Source: Hydrogenophaga sp.
Lineage (GTDB): Bacteria; Pseudomonadota; Gammaproteobacteria; Burkholderiales; Burkholderiaceae_C
Length of the DNA stretch: 64,000 bases
Direction: 5' to 3'
NCBI GenBank assembly: GCA_030682835.1
Contig: JAUXNG010000051.1
Span: 1-64,000, forward strand
Shown: positions 31,332 to 39,425 of the stretch, one piece after another
Numbering within the stretch: the first letter of the stretch is position 1
How the letters are laid out: the number at the start of each line of letters is the position of its first letter
The notes under the pieces: model-generated
What the model was told of the DNA's origin: nothing
Database searches by the model: none
What the model saw: only the letters and a program-made list of their open reading frames with translations
Position numbers and translations under genes: made by a program

Positions 31332-32888
31332 TCAGGCGACCAGCTCGTGCGCCTGTTCCTGGGGGCGGCCCAGCCGGTGCGGCGAGGTGTATTCCTGCCG
31401 GTAGATCTCGAACGGCATGGTGTCGGCCGCTTCGATCGCGCGCTGGTCGGCCAGCGACTGCGCGGCCATGGCCTCGTAACGCGCCTGCTGCTTGGCACTC
31501 CAGGGCAGCGCGAGCAGCCGGGCATGGGTCTGCAGCGACTGCTCCCGGGCAAACGCCACGAACACATCGTGATGATCGCGGTGCATGGCCTGCAGCACGC
31601 GGGCGGAAGGGAGTGTGTCCGGGGCCTGCAGCGCAGCCCGTGCGTGGGCCACTGCATCGGCGTGCTCGGTGCCGCCGTGCGTGGCGTCCAGCGTGCGGGC
31701 GATGGGCTCCAGCTGCTCGATCAGCTCCAGGCCCCACTGCACCAGGGGCACGCTCTGGCCCGAGCGCTGCAGGCACAGGCCCGGCTCGCGCCCGCGCGCG
31801 GCGGTGAGGTGCTGGTTGTGCGCCAGTTCGCTGATTTCTTCCGGGGTGTCGGGCGGGCTGTCGGCCAGCAGGCAGTGCAGCAAAAACACGTCGAGGAAGC
31901 GCAGGGTGCGCGCGCCGATGCCGATGGTCTCGAAGGGGTCGAGATCCATCAGGCGCACTTCGATGTATTCGACGCCGCGTTCACGCAGCGCGTGCAGAGG
32001 CCGTTCGCCGGGGTAGATCACGCGCTTGGGGCGGATGGTGCCGTAGAACTCGTTTTCGATCTGCAGCAGCGTGGTGGCCAGCTGGTTGTAGTCGCCACCC
32101 GGGTTGCGGATACCCACCGCCTCGTAAGCGGGCCAGGGCCGGGTGAGTGCGTCCTGCAAGGAAGCGGCATAGCCTTCCAGGCCGTTGTAGCTCACGGCCA
32201 GCGTGGCCTGCGCCTCGCTCTGGTAGCCCAGGCGACCCATGCGCAGCGAGGTACCGTGCGGCATGTACAGGGTGCGCTCGCTGAGCTTCTGCAGCTCGTG
32301 GTGGCGGCCCTCCACAAAAGACGAACACACGGCTGGCGAGGCGCCGAACAGCGTCAGCAGCAGGAAGGCGTGGCGGCGGAAGTTGCGGATGAGGGCAAAG
32401 TAGCCATCGTTGTCCACGCCCGGGAGCGACCAGTTGTAGTGGATACCCGAGATGGTCTGCATGCGCCGGCCGTAGCGGTGGCCCAGTCCCATGCGGTACA
32501 CGCTCTTGGCACGGCCCACGTTGCTGGAGCCGTAGCGCCCCAGCGGAATGGTTTCGTCGGTGGGCAGGCCGCAGGGCATGCTGGACGCCCAGAGCATCTC
32601 GTCACCGGCCGCACGCAGGCTGCGCACGGTGAACTGGTGCACCTCGCTGAGCTGGCTCAGGCAGGCGTCGACACTGTCGTGCACGCCGGTGATCAGTTCC
32701 AGCTGCGATTCGCTGTAGTCGGTGGTGATGTGGGGATGCGTGAGCGCACTGCCCAGAGCCGCGGGGTGCGGCGTGAGGGCGAGCTTGCCGTCGGGCTGGG
32801 CGCGCAGGCTCTCTTTTTCGAGGCCTCGGCGCATGCCACGCAGGCGGTCACCCGCCAAGGCGTCCAGCCGTTGTTGTAATGAAGTCAT
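31332..32888 (-). CDS. gshA: Glutamate--cysteine ligase (E. coli-type)
   Basis: 518 residues, the length of E. coli GshA (518). GLEKESLRAQPDGKLA contains the ATP/metal-binding Glu residues; SQLELITG, SMPCGLP, RYGSSNVGRAKSVYRMGL, ISGIHYNWSLP and VEYIEVRLMDLDPF are all family motifs. It makes gamma-glutamylcysteine, the first step of glutathione synthesis, in the cytosol. It starts 33 bases after dusC ends and shares its strand. The presence of YghU and AcuI-like enzymes in the window fits a glutathione-rich cell. Confidence 0.95.
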   Translation of the reverse strand: MTSLQQRLDALAGDRLRGMRRGLEKESLRAQPDGKLALTPHPAALGSALTHPHITTDYSESQLELITGVHDSVDACLSQLSEVHQFTVRSLRAAGDEMLWASSMPCGLPTDETIPLGRYGSSNVGRAKSVYRMGLGHRYGRRMQTISGIHYNWSLPGVDNDGYFALIRNFRRHAFLLLTLFGASPAVCSSFVEGRHHELQKLSERTLYMPHGTSLRMGRLGYQSEAQATLAVSYNGLEGYAASLQDALTRPWPAYEAVGIRNPGGDYNQLATTLLQIENEFYGTIRPKRVIYPGERPLHALRERGVEYIEVRLMDLDPFETIGIGARTLRFLDVFLLHCLLADSPPDTPEEISELAHNQHLTAARGREPGLCLQRSGQSVPLVQWGLELIEQLEPIARTLDATHGGTEHADAVAHARAALQAPDTLPSARVLQAMHRDHHDVFVAFAREQSLQTHARLLALPWSAKQQARYEAMAAQSLADQRAIEAADTMPFEIYRQEYTSPHRLGRPQEQAHELVA

Positions 32889-32921
32889 TCTGGGGTCGTG
32901 AATCGGGTCCGGGGTCGAAAG

Positions 32922-33935
32922 TTAACACGGTTGGCACAAGACTGCTGGCGCTGCGGACGCTCGCGGTCTTGCCGGGTCGGCGTCTGCCGGCGCGGCCGTG
33001 TGGACGCTCAGCCAGGCCTCGATGTCGGCCGCCTCGTTGGTCAGCCGCAATTCGTCGAAGGCACCCTGGGCCTGCGGGTGCCGCTTGCGCAGGTAGTTCA
33101 GCCACTGCTTGAGACGCCCGGCGCGATGCCGGCGCTCCACCCGCGCACTCATCTGCACCCAGAACACCCCCAGCAGCGGCAGGATCTGTGCCCAGCTCAC
33201 CCCGCCCTGCCCCTTGATGGCCAGCGCCAGCCCGGGGTCGGTCACCATGCCGCGCCCGATCATCAGGGCCTCGCACCCGGTCACCTCGCGGCAGCGCTGC
33301 GCATCGGCCACGGTCCAGATCTCGCCGTTGGCGATCACCGGCAGGCGGCGGCCTGGTGGCAGCGAGGCGCGCACCTCGGCGATGCGCTCCCAGTAAGCGG
33401 GCGGCCGATAGCCGTGGGCCTTGGTGCGCGCGTGGATCACCAGTTCGTCGGCGCCGGCCTCGGCAATGGCATGGGCACATTCCTCGGCGCGGCTGTCGTC
33501 GTTGAAGCCCAGGCGCATCTTGGCCGACACCGGCACGTGCGCCGGCACGGCCGCGCGCACGGCCGCCACGATGCGCCCGACCAGCTCGGGCTCGTCCAGC
33601 AACACCGCGCCGCCGCGGCTCTGGTTCACGGTCTTGGCGGGGCAGCCGAAGTTCAGGTCAATGCCATGCGGACCCAGCCCGGCCAGGCGGGCCGCGTTGT
33701 CGGCCAGGCAGGACGGGTCAGAGCCCAGCAGCTGGGCACGCACCGGCACACCGGCCCGGGTGTAGCCGCCGTTGAGCAGCTCGGGCACCACGCGCACGAA
33801 AGCCCGTTCGGGCAGCAGGGTGTTGGTGACGCGGATGAATTCGCTCACGCAGCGGTCGATGCCGCCGGTGCGCGTGAGCACGTCGCGCAGCGTGGCGTCC
33901 AGCAGGCCCTCCATGGGCGCGAGCAACAGTGTCAT
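32922..33935 (-). CDS. dusC: tRNA-dihydrouridine(16) synthase DusC
   Basis: 337 residues. LLAPMEGLLDATLRDVLT at the start, VRAQLLGSDPSCLADNAARLA, the catalytic-cysteine loop LNFGCPAKTVNQSRGGA, HARTKAHGY and VIANGEIW track E. coli DusC closely, as does RLKQWLNYLRKRHP in the C-terminal recognition domain. It uses FMN and NADPH to reduce U16 in tRNA D-loops. A 25-residue Ala/Pro-rich tail not present in E. coli DusC ends the protein. Confidence 0.92.
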   Translation of the reverse strand: MTLLLAPMEGLLDATLRDVLTRTGGIDRCVSEFIRVTNTLLPERAFVRVVPELLNGGYTRAGVPVRAQLLGSDPSCLADNAARLAGLGPHGIDLNFGCPAKTVNQSRGGAVLLDEPELVGRIVAAVRAAVPAHVPVSAKMRLGFNDDSRAEECAHAIAEAGADELVIHARTKAHGYRPPAYWERIAEVRASLPPGRRLPVIANGEIWTVADAQRCREVTGCEALMIGRGMVTDPGLALAIKGQGGVSWAQILPLLGVFWVQMSARVERRHRAGRLKQWLNYLRKRHPQAQGAFDELRLTNEAADIEAWLSVHTAAPADADPARPRASAAPAVLCQPC

Positions 33936-34070
33936 GGGGGAGGTGGCGAGACGGGGAGAGGGGCAGGCGACCAGGGCAGGGGTCGGTGGCGGCTGGCCGC
34001 GCCAAGAGAAGCCGCATTCTATCGCTCAGGCCCCTGAACCCCCCTGGTTTCCCCTGAAGCAGACCATCCG

Positions 34071-34087
34071 GTACCATACCTTGGTAC
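34071..34087. promoter_or_regulatory. Short inverted repeat upstream of the FecR-domain gene
   Basis: GTACCA-TACCT-TGGTAC, a perfect 6-bp inverted repeat, ends 25 bases before the ATG at 34113. It could be an operator or lie within the promoter; nothing else supports it. Confidence 0.25.
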
Positions 34088-34112
34088 TACTCGTCTTGCC
34101 CTGGAGCCTCCC

Positions 34113-34622
34113 ATGCGATCGATCCTTGCCATCTTTCTGTCAACTTTGTGCCTCCTGAACGCGCCGCTCGCGGGTGCACAGACCACCGAGCCCGTGGAAG
34201 CCGTACCCGCCGCGGTCACGCCTGCCGCCGTGGTGGAGGCAGGTCGCATCGGCACCTTCAAGCAGGTCGAGGGCGAAACCTGGGCCGGCCGGGCGGACGC
34301 ACGGCGCGCCGCCGAACCGGGCGCCGGCGTGGCGCTGGCCGAGCGTCTGAGCACCGGCAAGAACGGCGCTGCCACCATCACCCTGAAAGACGGCACCGTG
34401 CTCACGATGGGACCCAATACGACGATGGACCTGAGCCGTTTCCAGTTCGACAGCACCACCCAAAAGGGCCACTTCGGGCTGGACCTGCTGCAGGGCACGG
34501 TGCGCGTGGTCACCGGCCTGCTGGCCCGGATCAACCCCGAGCTGTTCAAGGTGTCGACGCCCACCTCGGTGGTGGGCGTGCGCGGCACCGACTTCATCGT
34601 GGAAACCGCCGCGGCCGAATGA
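34113..34622 (+). CDS. FecR-domain periplasmic protein
   Basis: 169 residues with a signal peptide (MRSILAIFLSTLCLLNAPLAGA). The mature part has the FecR fold: GTFKQVEGETW, LSTGKNGAATITLKDGTVLTMGPNTTMDL and KVSTPTSVVGVRGTDFIV. In such stand-alone proteins the domain is not a sigma regulator but an exported beta-sandwich, often beside OmpA and adenylate-cyclase genes. The next gene, 49 bases on, is an OmpA-type lipoprotein, which fits that arrangement. Confidence 0.88.
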   Translation: MRSILAIFLSTLCLLNAPLAGAQTTEPVEAVPAAVTPAAVVEAGRIGTFKQVEGETWAGRADARRAAEPGAGVALAERLSTGKNGAATITLKDGTVLTMGPNTTMDLSRFQFDSTTQKGHFGLDLLQGTVRVVTGLLARINPELFKVSTPTSVVGVRGTDFIVETAAAE

Positions 34623-34671
34623 CACCGTTCCCCGCTGCCTCTCCTGCGGCCCCGCTTTGCGCCGACCTGCC

Positions 34672-35298
34672 ATGACACCCGACCTCGCCTCCACCCGCCC
34701 CTCCCGCTTCCTCGCCGCTGCCGGCCTCACCCTGGCACTCGCCGCCACCCTGGCGGCCTGTGCGCCCGCCACACGCGTCACACTGCTGCCCCAGGCCGGC
34801 GGCACAGCCAGCGCCGTCGAGGTGAGCACCGCCACCGGCACACAGCTCATCAGCCAGCCTTACCAGGTGGCCACGGTGAGCCGCCGCGGCGATCTGGCGC
34901 TGGAGGCGACCACCGCCGAGAAGGTGCGCGAAACCTATCCGCAGCTGCTGGCCCTGCAACCACCGCCGCCCGACATCTTCGTGCTGCAGTTCGAGCCGGG
35001 CACCTCGCAGCTCACCGCCGAGTCGCAGGCGGAACTGGCCACCGTGGTGGCGCGCGCCCAGGCGAGGGCCGGCGGCGAGATCGTCGTGACCGGTCACACC
35101 GACCGCCAGGGCTCGCTGGAAGCGAACGACCGCCTCTCGCTGGCACGCGCGCAGGCCGTGCGCGACCTGCTGGTGGAGCGTGGCTTTCGGCCCGAGCTGA
35201 TCGAGGCCGTGGGCCGCGGTGAACGCGAACCCCTGGTGCCCACCGACGACGAGGTGGTGGAGCCGCGCAACCGCCGCGCCGAAGTGGTGGTGCGCTGA
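34672..35298 (+). CDS. OmpA-family peptidoglycan-binding lipoprotein
   Basis: 208 residues from ATG 34672 (a start 15 bases upstream is possible). Lipobox LAAC at about residue 30 predicts a lipoprotein. The C-terminal OmpA domain (about residues 100-205) has FVLQFEPGTSQLTAESQAEL, VTGHTDRQGS, RLSLARAQAVRDLLVERG and PRNRRAEVVV, with the Asp and Arg that contact diaminopimelate. It anchors the envelope to peptidoglycan and is probably co-transcribed with the FecR gene. Confidence 0.9.
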   Translation: MTPDLASTRPSRFLAAAGLTLALAATLAACAPATRVTLLPQAGGTASAVEVSTATGTQLISQPYQVATVSRRGDLALEATTAEKVRETYPQLLALQPPPPDIFVLQFEPGTSQLTAESQAELATVVARAQARAGGEIVVTGHTDRQGSLEANDRLSLARAQAVRDLLVERGFRPELIEAVGRGEREPLVPTDDEVVEPRNRRAEVVVR

Positions 35299-35366
35299 CG
35301 CCATGGTGGCGGGCCGCGCGCCCGCTGCCCGATACTTGCGGGATCGACCTACCCCACGATCCCGCC

Positions 35367-35867
35367 ATGCCTCCTGAACACGGTCTGAGCCGCGCCCTGC
35401 GCGAGCTGCTGCACAGCCAGCGCACCGCCGCCCTTGGCACGCTGGACGCCGACGGCGCCCCCTTTGTCTCCATGGTCCCGTTTGCCTTGCGTGCGGACGG
35501 CGAGCGCCCCGGCCTGGTGCTGCACGTGAGCGCGCTGGCACCCCACACCGGCAACCTGCAGCGCCACGCGCGCGTCTCGCTCATGGTGTGCCGCGCCGAA
35601 GTGGCCGGCGAGCCTGTGCACGCCCTGCCCCGCGTGAGCTTCGACGCCACAGCCCGCCTGTTGGAGCCGGGCAGCGATGAGGCACTGGCCTGCCGCCGTG
35701 CCTACCTGCAGCGCTTTCCCGAAGCCGAGCCGATGACACAGCTGGGCGACTTCCGCTTCGTGCGGCTGGACCTGCTGGGTGCCCGGCAGGTCGCGGGTTT
35801 CGGCGCCGCCCGCAGCCTGGACGCAGGTGAACTGCTGAGGGCACTCACCCCACCCCTGTCGCCATGA
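35367..35867 (+). CDS. Pyridoxamine 5'-phosphate oxidase-fold protein (HugZ-like)
   Basis: 166 residues with a split-barrel fold: LRELLHSQRTAALGTLDADGAPFVSMVPF, HVSALAPHTGNLQRHARVSLMVC and FRFVRLDLLGARQVAGFGAARSLD. The last motif is typical for the HugZ/heme-utilisation group of FMN-binding split barrels. The Cys or His heme ligands of HugZ are not clear, so heme degradation is only a possibility. Its stop overlaps the next start (ATGA). Confidence 0.82.
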   Translation: MPPEHGLSRALRELLHSQRTAALGTLDADGAPFVSMVPFALRADGERPGLVLHVSALAPHTGNLQRHARVSLMVCRAEVAGEPVHALPRVSFDATARLLEPGSDEALACRRAYLQRFPEAEPMTQLGDFRFVRLDLLGARQVAGFGAARSLDAGELLRALTPPLSP

Positions 35868-36532
35868 GCGGCACGACCGACGGGCTGCAGGTGCTGCACG
35901 CCGACGACACCCTGCTCGTGCTCGACAAGCCCGCCGGCCTGCTGGCCGTGCCCGGGCGGGGCCCCGACAAGCAGGACTGCCTGAGCAGCCGCGCCCAGGC
36001 CCGCTGGCCCGATGCGCTGGTGGTGCACCGGCTCGACATGTCCACCTCGGGCCTCGTGGTGATGGCGCGCGGCCTCGACGCCCAGCGCGCTTTGAGCCGC
36101 GCCTTTGCCGAGCGCCAGGTCCACAAGCGCTACACGGCGGTGGTCGCCGGTGCGCTGCACAGCCCGTGCAGCGACAGCACCTGGAACGTGATCGACCTGC
36201 CCATCACCGTGGACTGGCCCAACCGGCCGCGCAGCATCGTCAGCGCCGAGCTGGGCAAGCCCAGCGTCACGCACTGGCGGCTGCACCCTCATTTCCCAGG
36301 CACTCGCACGGACATCACAACCCGGTTAGAACTCGAACCGGTGACCGGGCGCACGCACCAGTTGCGCGTGCACCTGCAGGCCATCGGCCACCCCATCCTG
36401 GGCGACGCGCTTTACGCCAGCCCCGAGCAGCAGGCCATGGCCGACCGGCTCTTGCTCCATGCCGACACGCTGGCGCTGGCGCATCCGCTGAGTGGCGAAT
36501 GGCTGAGCTGGCACAGCCCTTGCCCGTTCTGA
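35864..36532 (+). CDS. RluA-family pseudouridine synthase
   Basis: 222 residues. LLVLDKPAGLLAVPGRG at the N-terminus, catalytic loop VVHRLDMSTSGLVVMARG (Asp in HRLD), KRYTAVV, and TGRTHQLRVHLQAIGHPILGDALYA are RluA signatures. There is no S4 domain. The position modified (23S rRNA or tRNA) cannot be fixed; the size and lack of S4 agree with the RluA group. Translationally coupled to the HugZ-like gene by a 4-base overlap. Confidence 0.9.
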   Translation: MSGTTDGLQVLHADDTLLVLDKPAGLLAVPGRGPDKQDCLSSRAQARWPDALVVHRLDMSTSGLVVMARGLDAQRALSRAFAERQVHKRYTAVVAGALHSPCSDSTWNVIDLPITVDWPNRPRSIVSAELGKPSVTHWRLHPHFPGTRTDITTRLELEPVTGRTHQLRVHLQAIGHPILGDALYASPEQQAMADRLLLHADTLALAHPLSGEWLSWHSPCPF

Positions 36533-36570
36533 CACCCGACACAACCCTGGCCCACGCACCACCCACCGCC

Positions 36571-37338
36571 ATGCAACACCTGACCATCCTCACCGGCGCT
36601 TCCCGTGGCATGGGCCTGGCCATGGCACGCCAGCTGCTCGCCCCCGACCGCCTGCTGCTCTGCGTGTCGCGCCAGCTCAACGACAGCCTCGACGCCGAGG
36701 CGCTGGCGCGCGGCTGCACGCTGCTGCAGTGGTCGCAAGACCTGGCCGACCCGGGCACCGCCCGGCTGCGCCTGCAAGCCTGGCTCGACGGCCAGGACCA
36801 CCGCCTGCTGTCCAGCGCCACACTGATCAACAACGCCGGCATGATCCCGCGCATCGGTCCGCTCGACGACTGCCCGGCCGACGAACTCGCGGCCGCCCTG
36901 CGGATTGGCCTGGAGGCACCGATGCAGCTCACCGCCGCCTTCCTGGGCGCCACGGCCCGCTGGGTGGACGCGGGCTGGCAGGGCCCGCGCAAGGTGCTCA
37001 ACATCTCGTCCGGTCTGGGCCGCTACCCCATGGCCGCCCAGGCGCCCTATTGCGCGGCCAAGGCCGGGCTGGACCATTTCACGCGCTGCAGCGCGCTGGA
37101 CGAAGCCCGCAGGCCCGGCGGTGCGCGGCTGGTGTCGCTGGCGCCGGGCGTGATCGACACCGACATGCAGACCCAGTTGCGCGCCGGCGACCCCGCCGCA
37201 TTCCCCGACCTGCAGCGCTTCGTGTCCCTGCAGCGCGACGGCCAGCTGAGTTCACCCGACGAGGCCGCCGCGCGCCTGCTGGCCTGGCTGGAACGGCCCG
37301 AATTCGGCGAGCAGCCGGTGGCCGACGTGCGCGACTGA
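36571..37338 (+). CDS. Short-chain dehydrogenase/reductase
   Basis: 255 residues from ATG 36571, in frame with a longer, less credible opening that overlaps the pseudouridine synthase gene. ILTGASRGMGLAMA is the T-G-x3-G-x-G cofactor loop, LINNAG the N-N-A-G, ISSGLG the catalytic Ser region and YCAAKAGLDHF the Y-x3-K. PGVIDTDMQ closes the core. It resembles sepiapterin/benzil reductase-like SDRs using NADPH. The substrate is unknown. Confidence 0.88.
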   Translation: MQHLTILTGASRGMGLAMARQLLAPDRLLLCVSRQLNDSLDAEALARGCTLLQWSQDLADPGTARLRLQAWLDGQDHRLLSSATLINNAGMIPRIGPLDDCPADELAAALRIGLEAPMQLTAAFLGATARWVDAGWQGPRKVLNISSGLGRYPMAAQAPYCAAKAGLDHFTRCSALDEARRPGGARLVSLAPGVIDTDMQTQLRAGDPAAFPDLQRFVSLQRDGQLSSPDEAAARLLAWLERPEFGEQPVADVRD

Positions 37339-37363
37339 GGGGCCGAGCCCCGCCGCATCCGCC

Positions 37364-37954
37364 ATGCTCAACCTGCCCCGACGCCAGTTCCTCCAGACCC
37401 TCGCCGGCCTGAGCGCTGGCCTGTGCTGGCCGGCCCGGGCAGAACCCTCGCCCCCCGGCGTCGCGTTCTGGCGGCTTCTGCGCGAAGGGGGTTGCGTGGT
37501 GCTGATGCGCCACGCCCAGACCGTGCCCGGCGTGGGCGACCCGGCCGGGTTTCGCCTGGGCCAGTGCAGCACCCAGCGCAACCTGAGTGAAGCGGGGCGC
37601 GAGCAGGCACGCCAGCTCGGTGCGGCCTTCGCCCGTGAAGGCGTGCGGGTGGACGATGTGCGTTCCAGCGCCTGGTGCCGCTGCACCGACACGGCCGACC
37701 TCGCCTTCGGTCGACACAGCGTGTGGGCAACGGCCAATTCCTTTTTCCAGGGTGGTGAACGCGGCACCCAGACGCGCGACATGGGCCGCTTCGTGCGCGA
37801 CTGGCAGGCGCCGCGCAACGCGGTGATCGTCACCCACCAGGTCAACATGACGGCCCTCACCGGGGAATTCCCGGCCATGGGCGAGCTGTTCCTGCTGCGA
37901 CCCGGCGCCGAGCGCGAGGGGCGCTGGACGGTGCTGGCCCGGCACATTCCCTGA
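37364..37954 (+). CDS. Exported histidine phosphatase-family protein
   Basis: 196 residues. The leader RRQFLQTLAGLSAGLCW is a twin-arginine signal. VVLMRHAQTVPG carries the catalytic histidine, NLSEAGREQARQLGAAF and SSAWCRCTDTADLAFG follow the family order, and IVTHQVNMTALTG the second histidine. Bacterial exported members dephosphorylate small phosphate esters. Twenty-five bases separate it from the SDR gene. Confidence 0.88.
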   Translation: MLNLPRRQFLQTLAGLSAGLCWPARAEPSPPGVAFWRLLREGGCVVLMRHAQTVPGVGDPAGFRLGQCSTQRNLSEAGREQARQLGAAFAREGVRVDDVRSSAWCRCTDTADLAFGRHSVWATANSFFQGGERGTQTRDMGRFVRDWQAPRNAVIVTHQVNMTALTGEFPAMGELFLLRPGAEREGRWTVLARHIP

Positions 37955-37983
37955 GGCCCGCCACGGTGCAGCGCGAGGGTGGC

Positions 37984-37997
37984 TTGACCTCTGTCAA
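37984..37997. promoter_or_regulatory. Candidate FNR/Anr-type box before bktB
   Basis: TTGACCTCTGTCAA, perfect 5-bp arms and 4-base spacer, extends to GCTTGAC/GTCAAGC (37982-37999). It is 110 bases before the bktB ATG. The same bases could form a weak hairpin after the phosphatase gene. Confidence 0.45.
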
Positions 37998-38107
37998 GCT
38001 CCGCGTAAGCATGCGCGCATTACCATGTCCCGTTGCCGGCGCAGCAACCGCGTGCCTGCTCCGACCGCACCCCACCACATCGATTGCCCACCCCAGGAGA
38101 GACAGAC

Positions 38108-39295
38108 ATGAGCCGTGAAGTAGTAGTAGTCAGCGCCGCCCGCACCGCCATTGGCACCTTTGGCGGCAGCCTGAAAGACGTGCCGCCCACCGAGCTGGCA
38201 GCGCTGGTGGTGCGCGAGACGCTGGCGCGTGCCGGCGTAAACGGCCAGGACGTCGGCCATGTCGTGTTCGGCCATGTGGTGAACACCGAACCCAAAGACA
38301 TGTACCTCTCCCGCGTGGCCGCCATCAACGGTGGCTGCGGCGAGGCCACGCCGGCCTACAACGTGAACCGCCTCTGCGGCTCGGGCCTGCAGGCCATCGT
38401 GAACGCCAGCCAGAGCATCTTGCTGGGCGACACCGACATTGCCATCGGCGGCGGTGCCGAATGCATGAGCCGCGCACCCTTTGCGTCGCTCAACATGCGC
38501 TGGGGCGCCCGCATGGGTGACACCAAGATGGTCGACATGATGGTCGGCGCGCTGCACGACCCCTTCCACAACATCCACATGGGTGTGACCGCCGAGAACG
38601 TGGCCGCCAAGTACGGCATCACCCGCGAGATGCAGGACGCCCTGGCGCTGGAAAGCCACAACCGCGCCGAACGCGCCACGCAGGAAGGCCGCTTCAAGGA
38701 CCAGATCGTTCCCGTGGTGCTGAAGAGCCGAAAGGGTGACGTGTCCTGGGCCACCGACGAGCATTTCCGCCCCGGCTGCAAGCTGGAAGACATGAGCAAG
38801 CTCAAGCCCGTGTTTCAGAAGGAAAACGGCACCGTGACCGCCGGCAATGCCTCCGGCATCAACGACGCCGCCGCCGCCGTGGTGCTGATGGACAGCAAGG
38901 CCGCACAGGCCCGTGGCCTCAAGCCCCTGGCCCGTCTGGTGGGCTACGCCCACACCGGCCTGGACCCGAAGATCATGGGCGTGGGCCCGATCTCGGCCAC
39001 CCAGGCGGTGCTCAAGAAGACCGGTCTGACTGTCAACGACCTGGACGTGATCGAAGCCAACGAGGCTTTTGCCGCCCAGGCCTGCGCCGTCACCAAGGAA
39101 CTCGGCCTGGACCCGGCCAAGGTCAACCCCAACGGCTCGGGCATTTCCCTGGGCCACCCGATCGGTGCCACCGGCGCATTGATCACCGTGAAGGCGCTGT
39201 ACGAGCTGGAGCGCATCCAGGGCCGCTACGCGCTGGTGACCATGTGCATCGGCGGTGGTCAGGGCATTGCGGCAGTGTTCGAGCGGGTGTCATAA
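38108..39295 (+). CDS. bktB: Beta-ketothiolase BktB (acetyl-CoA C-acyltransferase)
   Basis: 395 residues from ATG 38108, preceded by AGGAGAGACAGAC. REVVVVSAARTAIGTFGGSLKDV starts the protein; the nucleophile Cys is in NRLCGSGLQAIV, and NEAFAAQA, GGGQGIAA and GHPIGATGA hold the other catalytic His/Cys residues (CIGGGQG). The sequence tracks Ralstonia BktB more closely than PhaA. It condenses acyl-CoA units or cleaves 3-ketoacyl-CoA, for polyhydroxyalkanoate or fatty-acid degradation. No phaB or phaC is adjacent. Confidence 0.9.
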   Translation: MSREVVVVSAARTAIGTFGGSLKDVPPTELAALVVRETLARAGVNGQDVGHVVFGHVVNTEPKDMYLSRVAAINGGCGEATPAYNVNRLCGSGLQAIVNASQSILLGDTDIAIGGGAECMSRAPFASLNMRWGARMGDTKMVDMMVGALHDPFHNIHMGVTAENVAAKYGITREMQDALALESHNRAERATQEGRFKDQIVPVVLKSRKGDVSWATDEHFRPGCKLEDMSKLKPVFQKENGTVTAGNASGINDAAAAVVLMDSKAAQARGLKPLARLVGYAHTGLDPKIMGVGPISATQAVLKKTGLTVNDLDVIEANEAFAAQACAVTKELGLDPAKVNPNGSGISLGHPIGATGALITVKALYELERIQGRYALVTMCIGGGQGIAAVFERVS

Positions 39296-39320
39296 GACTC
39301 CCCCCGCGCCGCTTCGCGTC

Positions 39321-39368
39321 ACCCCCCTGAGGGGGGCGATGCGAGTGGCCCGGCGAAGCCGGTTCCAC
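39321..39368. repeat. Dispersed GC-rich intergenic repeat, copy 1
   Basis: Core ACCCCCCTGAGGGGGG ... GTGGCCCGGCGAAGCC GGTTCCAC. A related copy is at 52896-52944 (CCCCCCTCGAAGGGG ... AGCGGCCCGGCGGAGCC GGTTCC). It contains a strong CCCCCC/GGGGGG hairpin and follows the bktB stop by 25 bases, so it may serve as a terminator. Confidence 0.55.
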
Positions 39369-39425
39369 CGCATCCTGGGTTAAGGCACGCGCTCCGGAAA
39401 CCAAGTCATACGCTTATCTCTTTTG

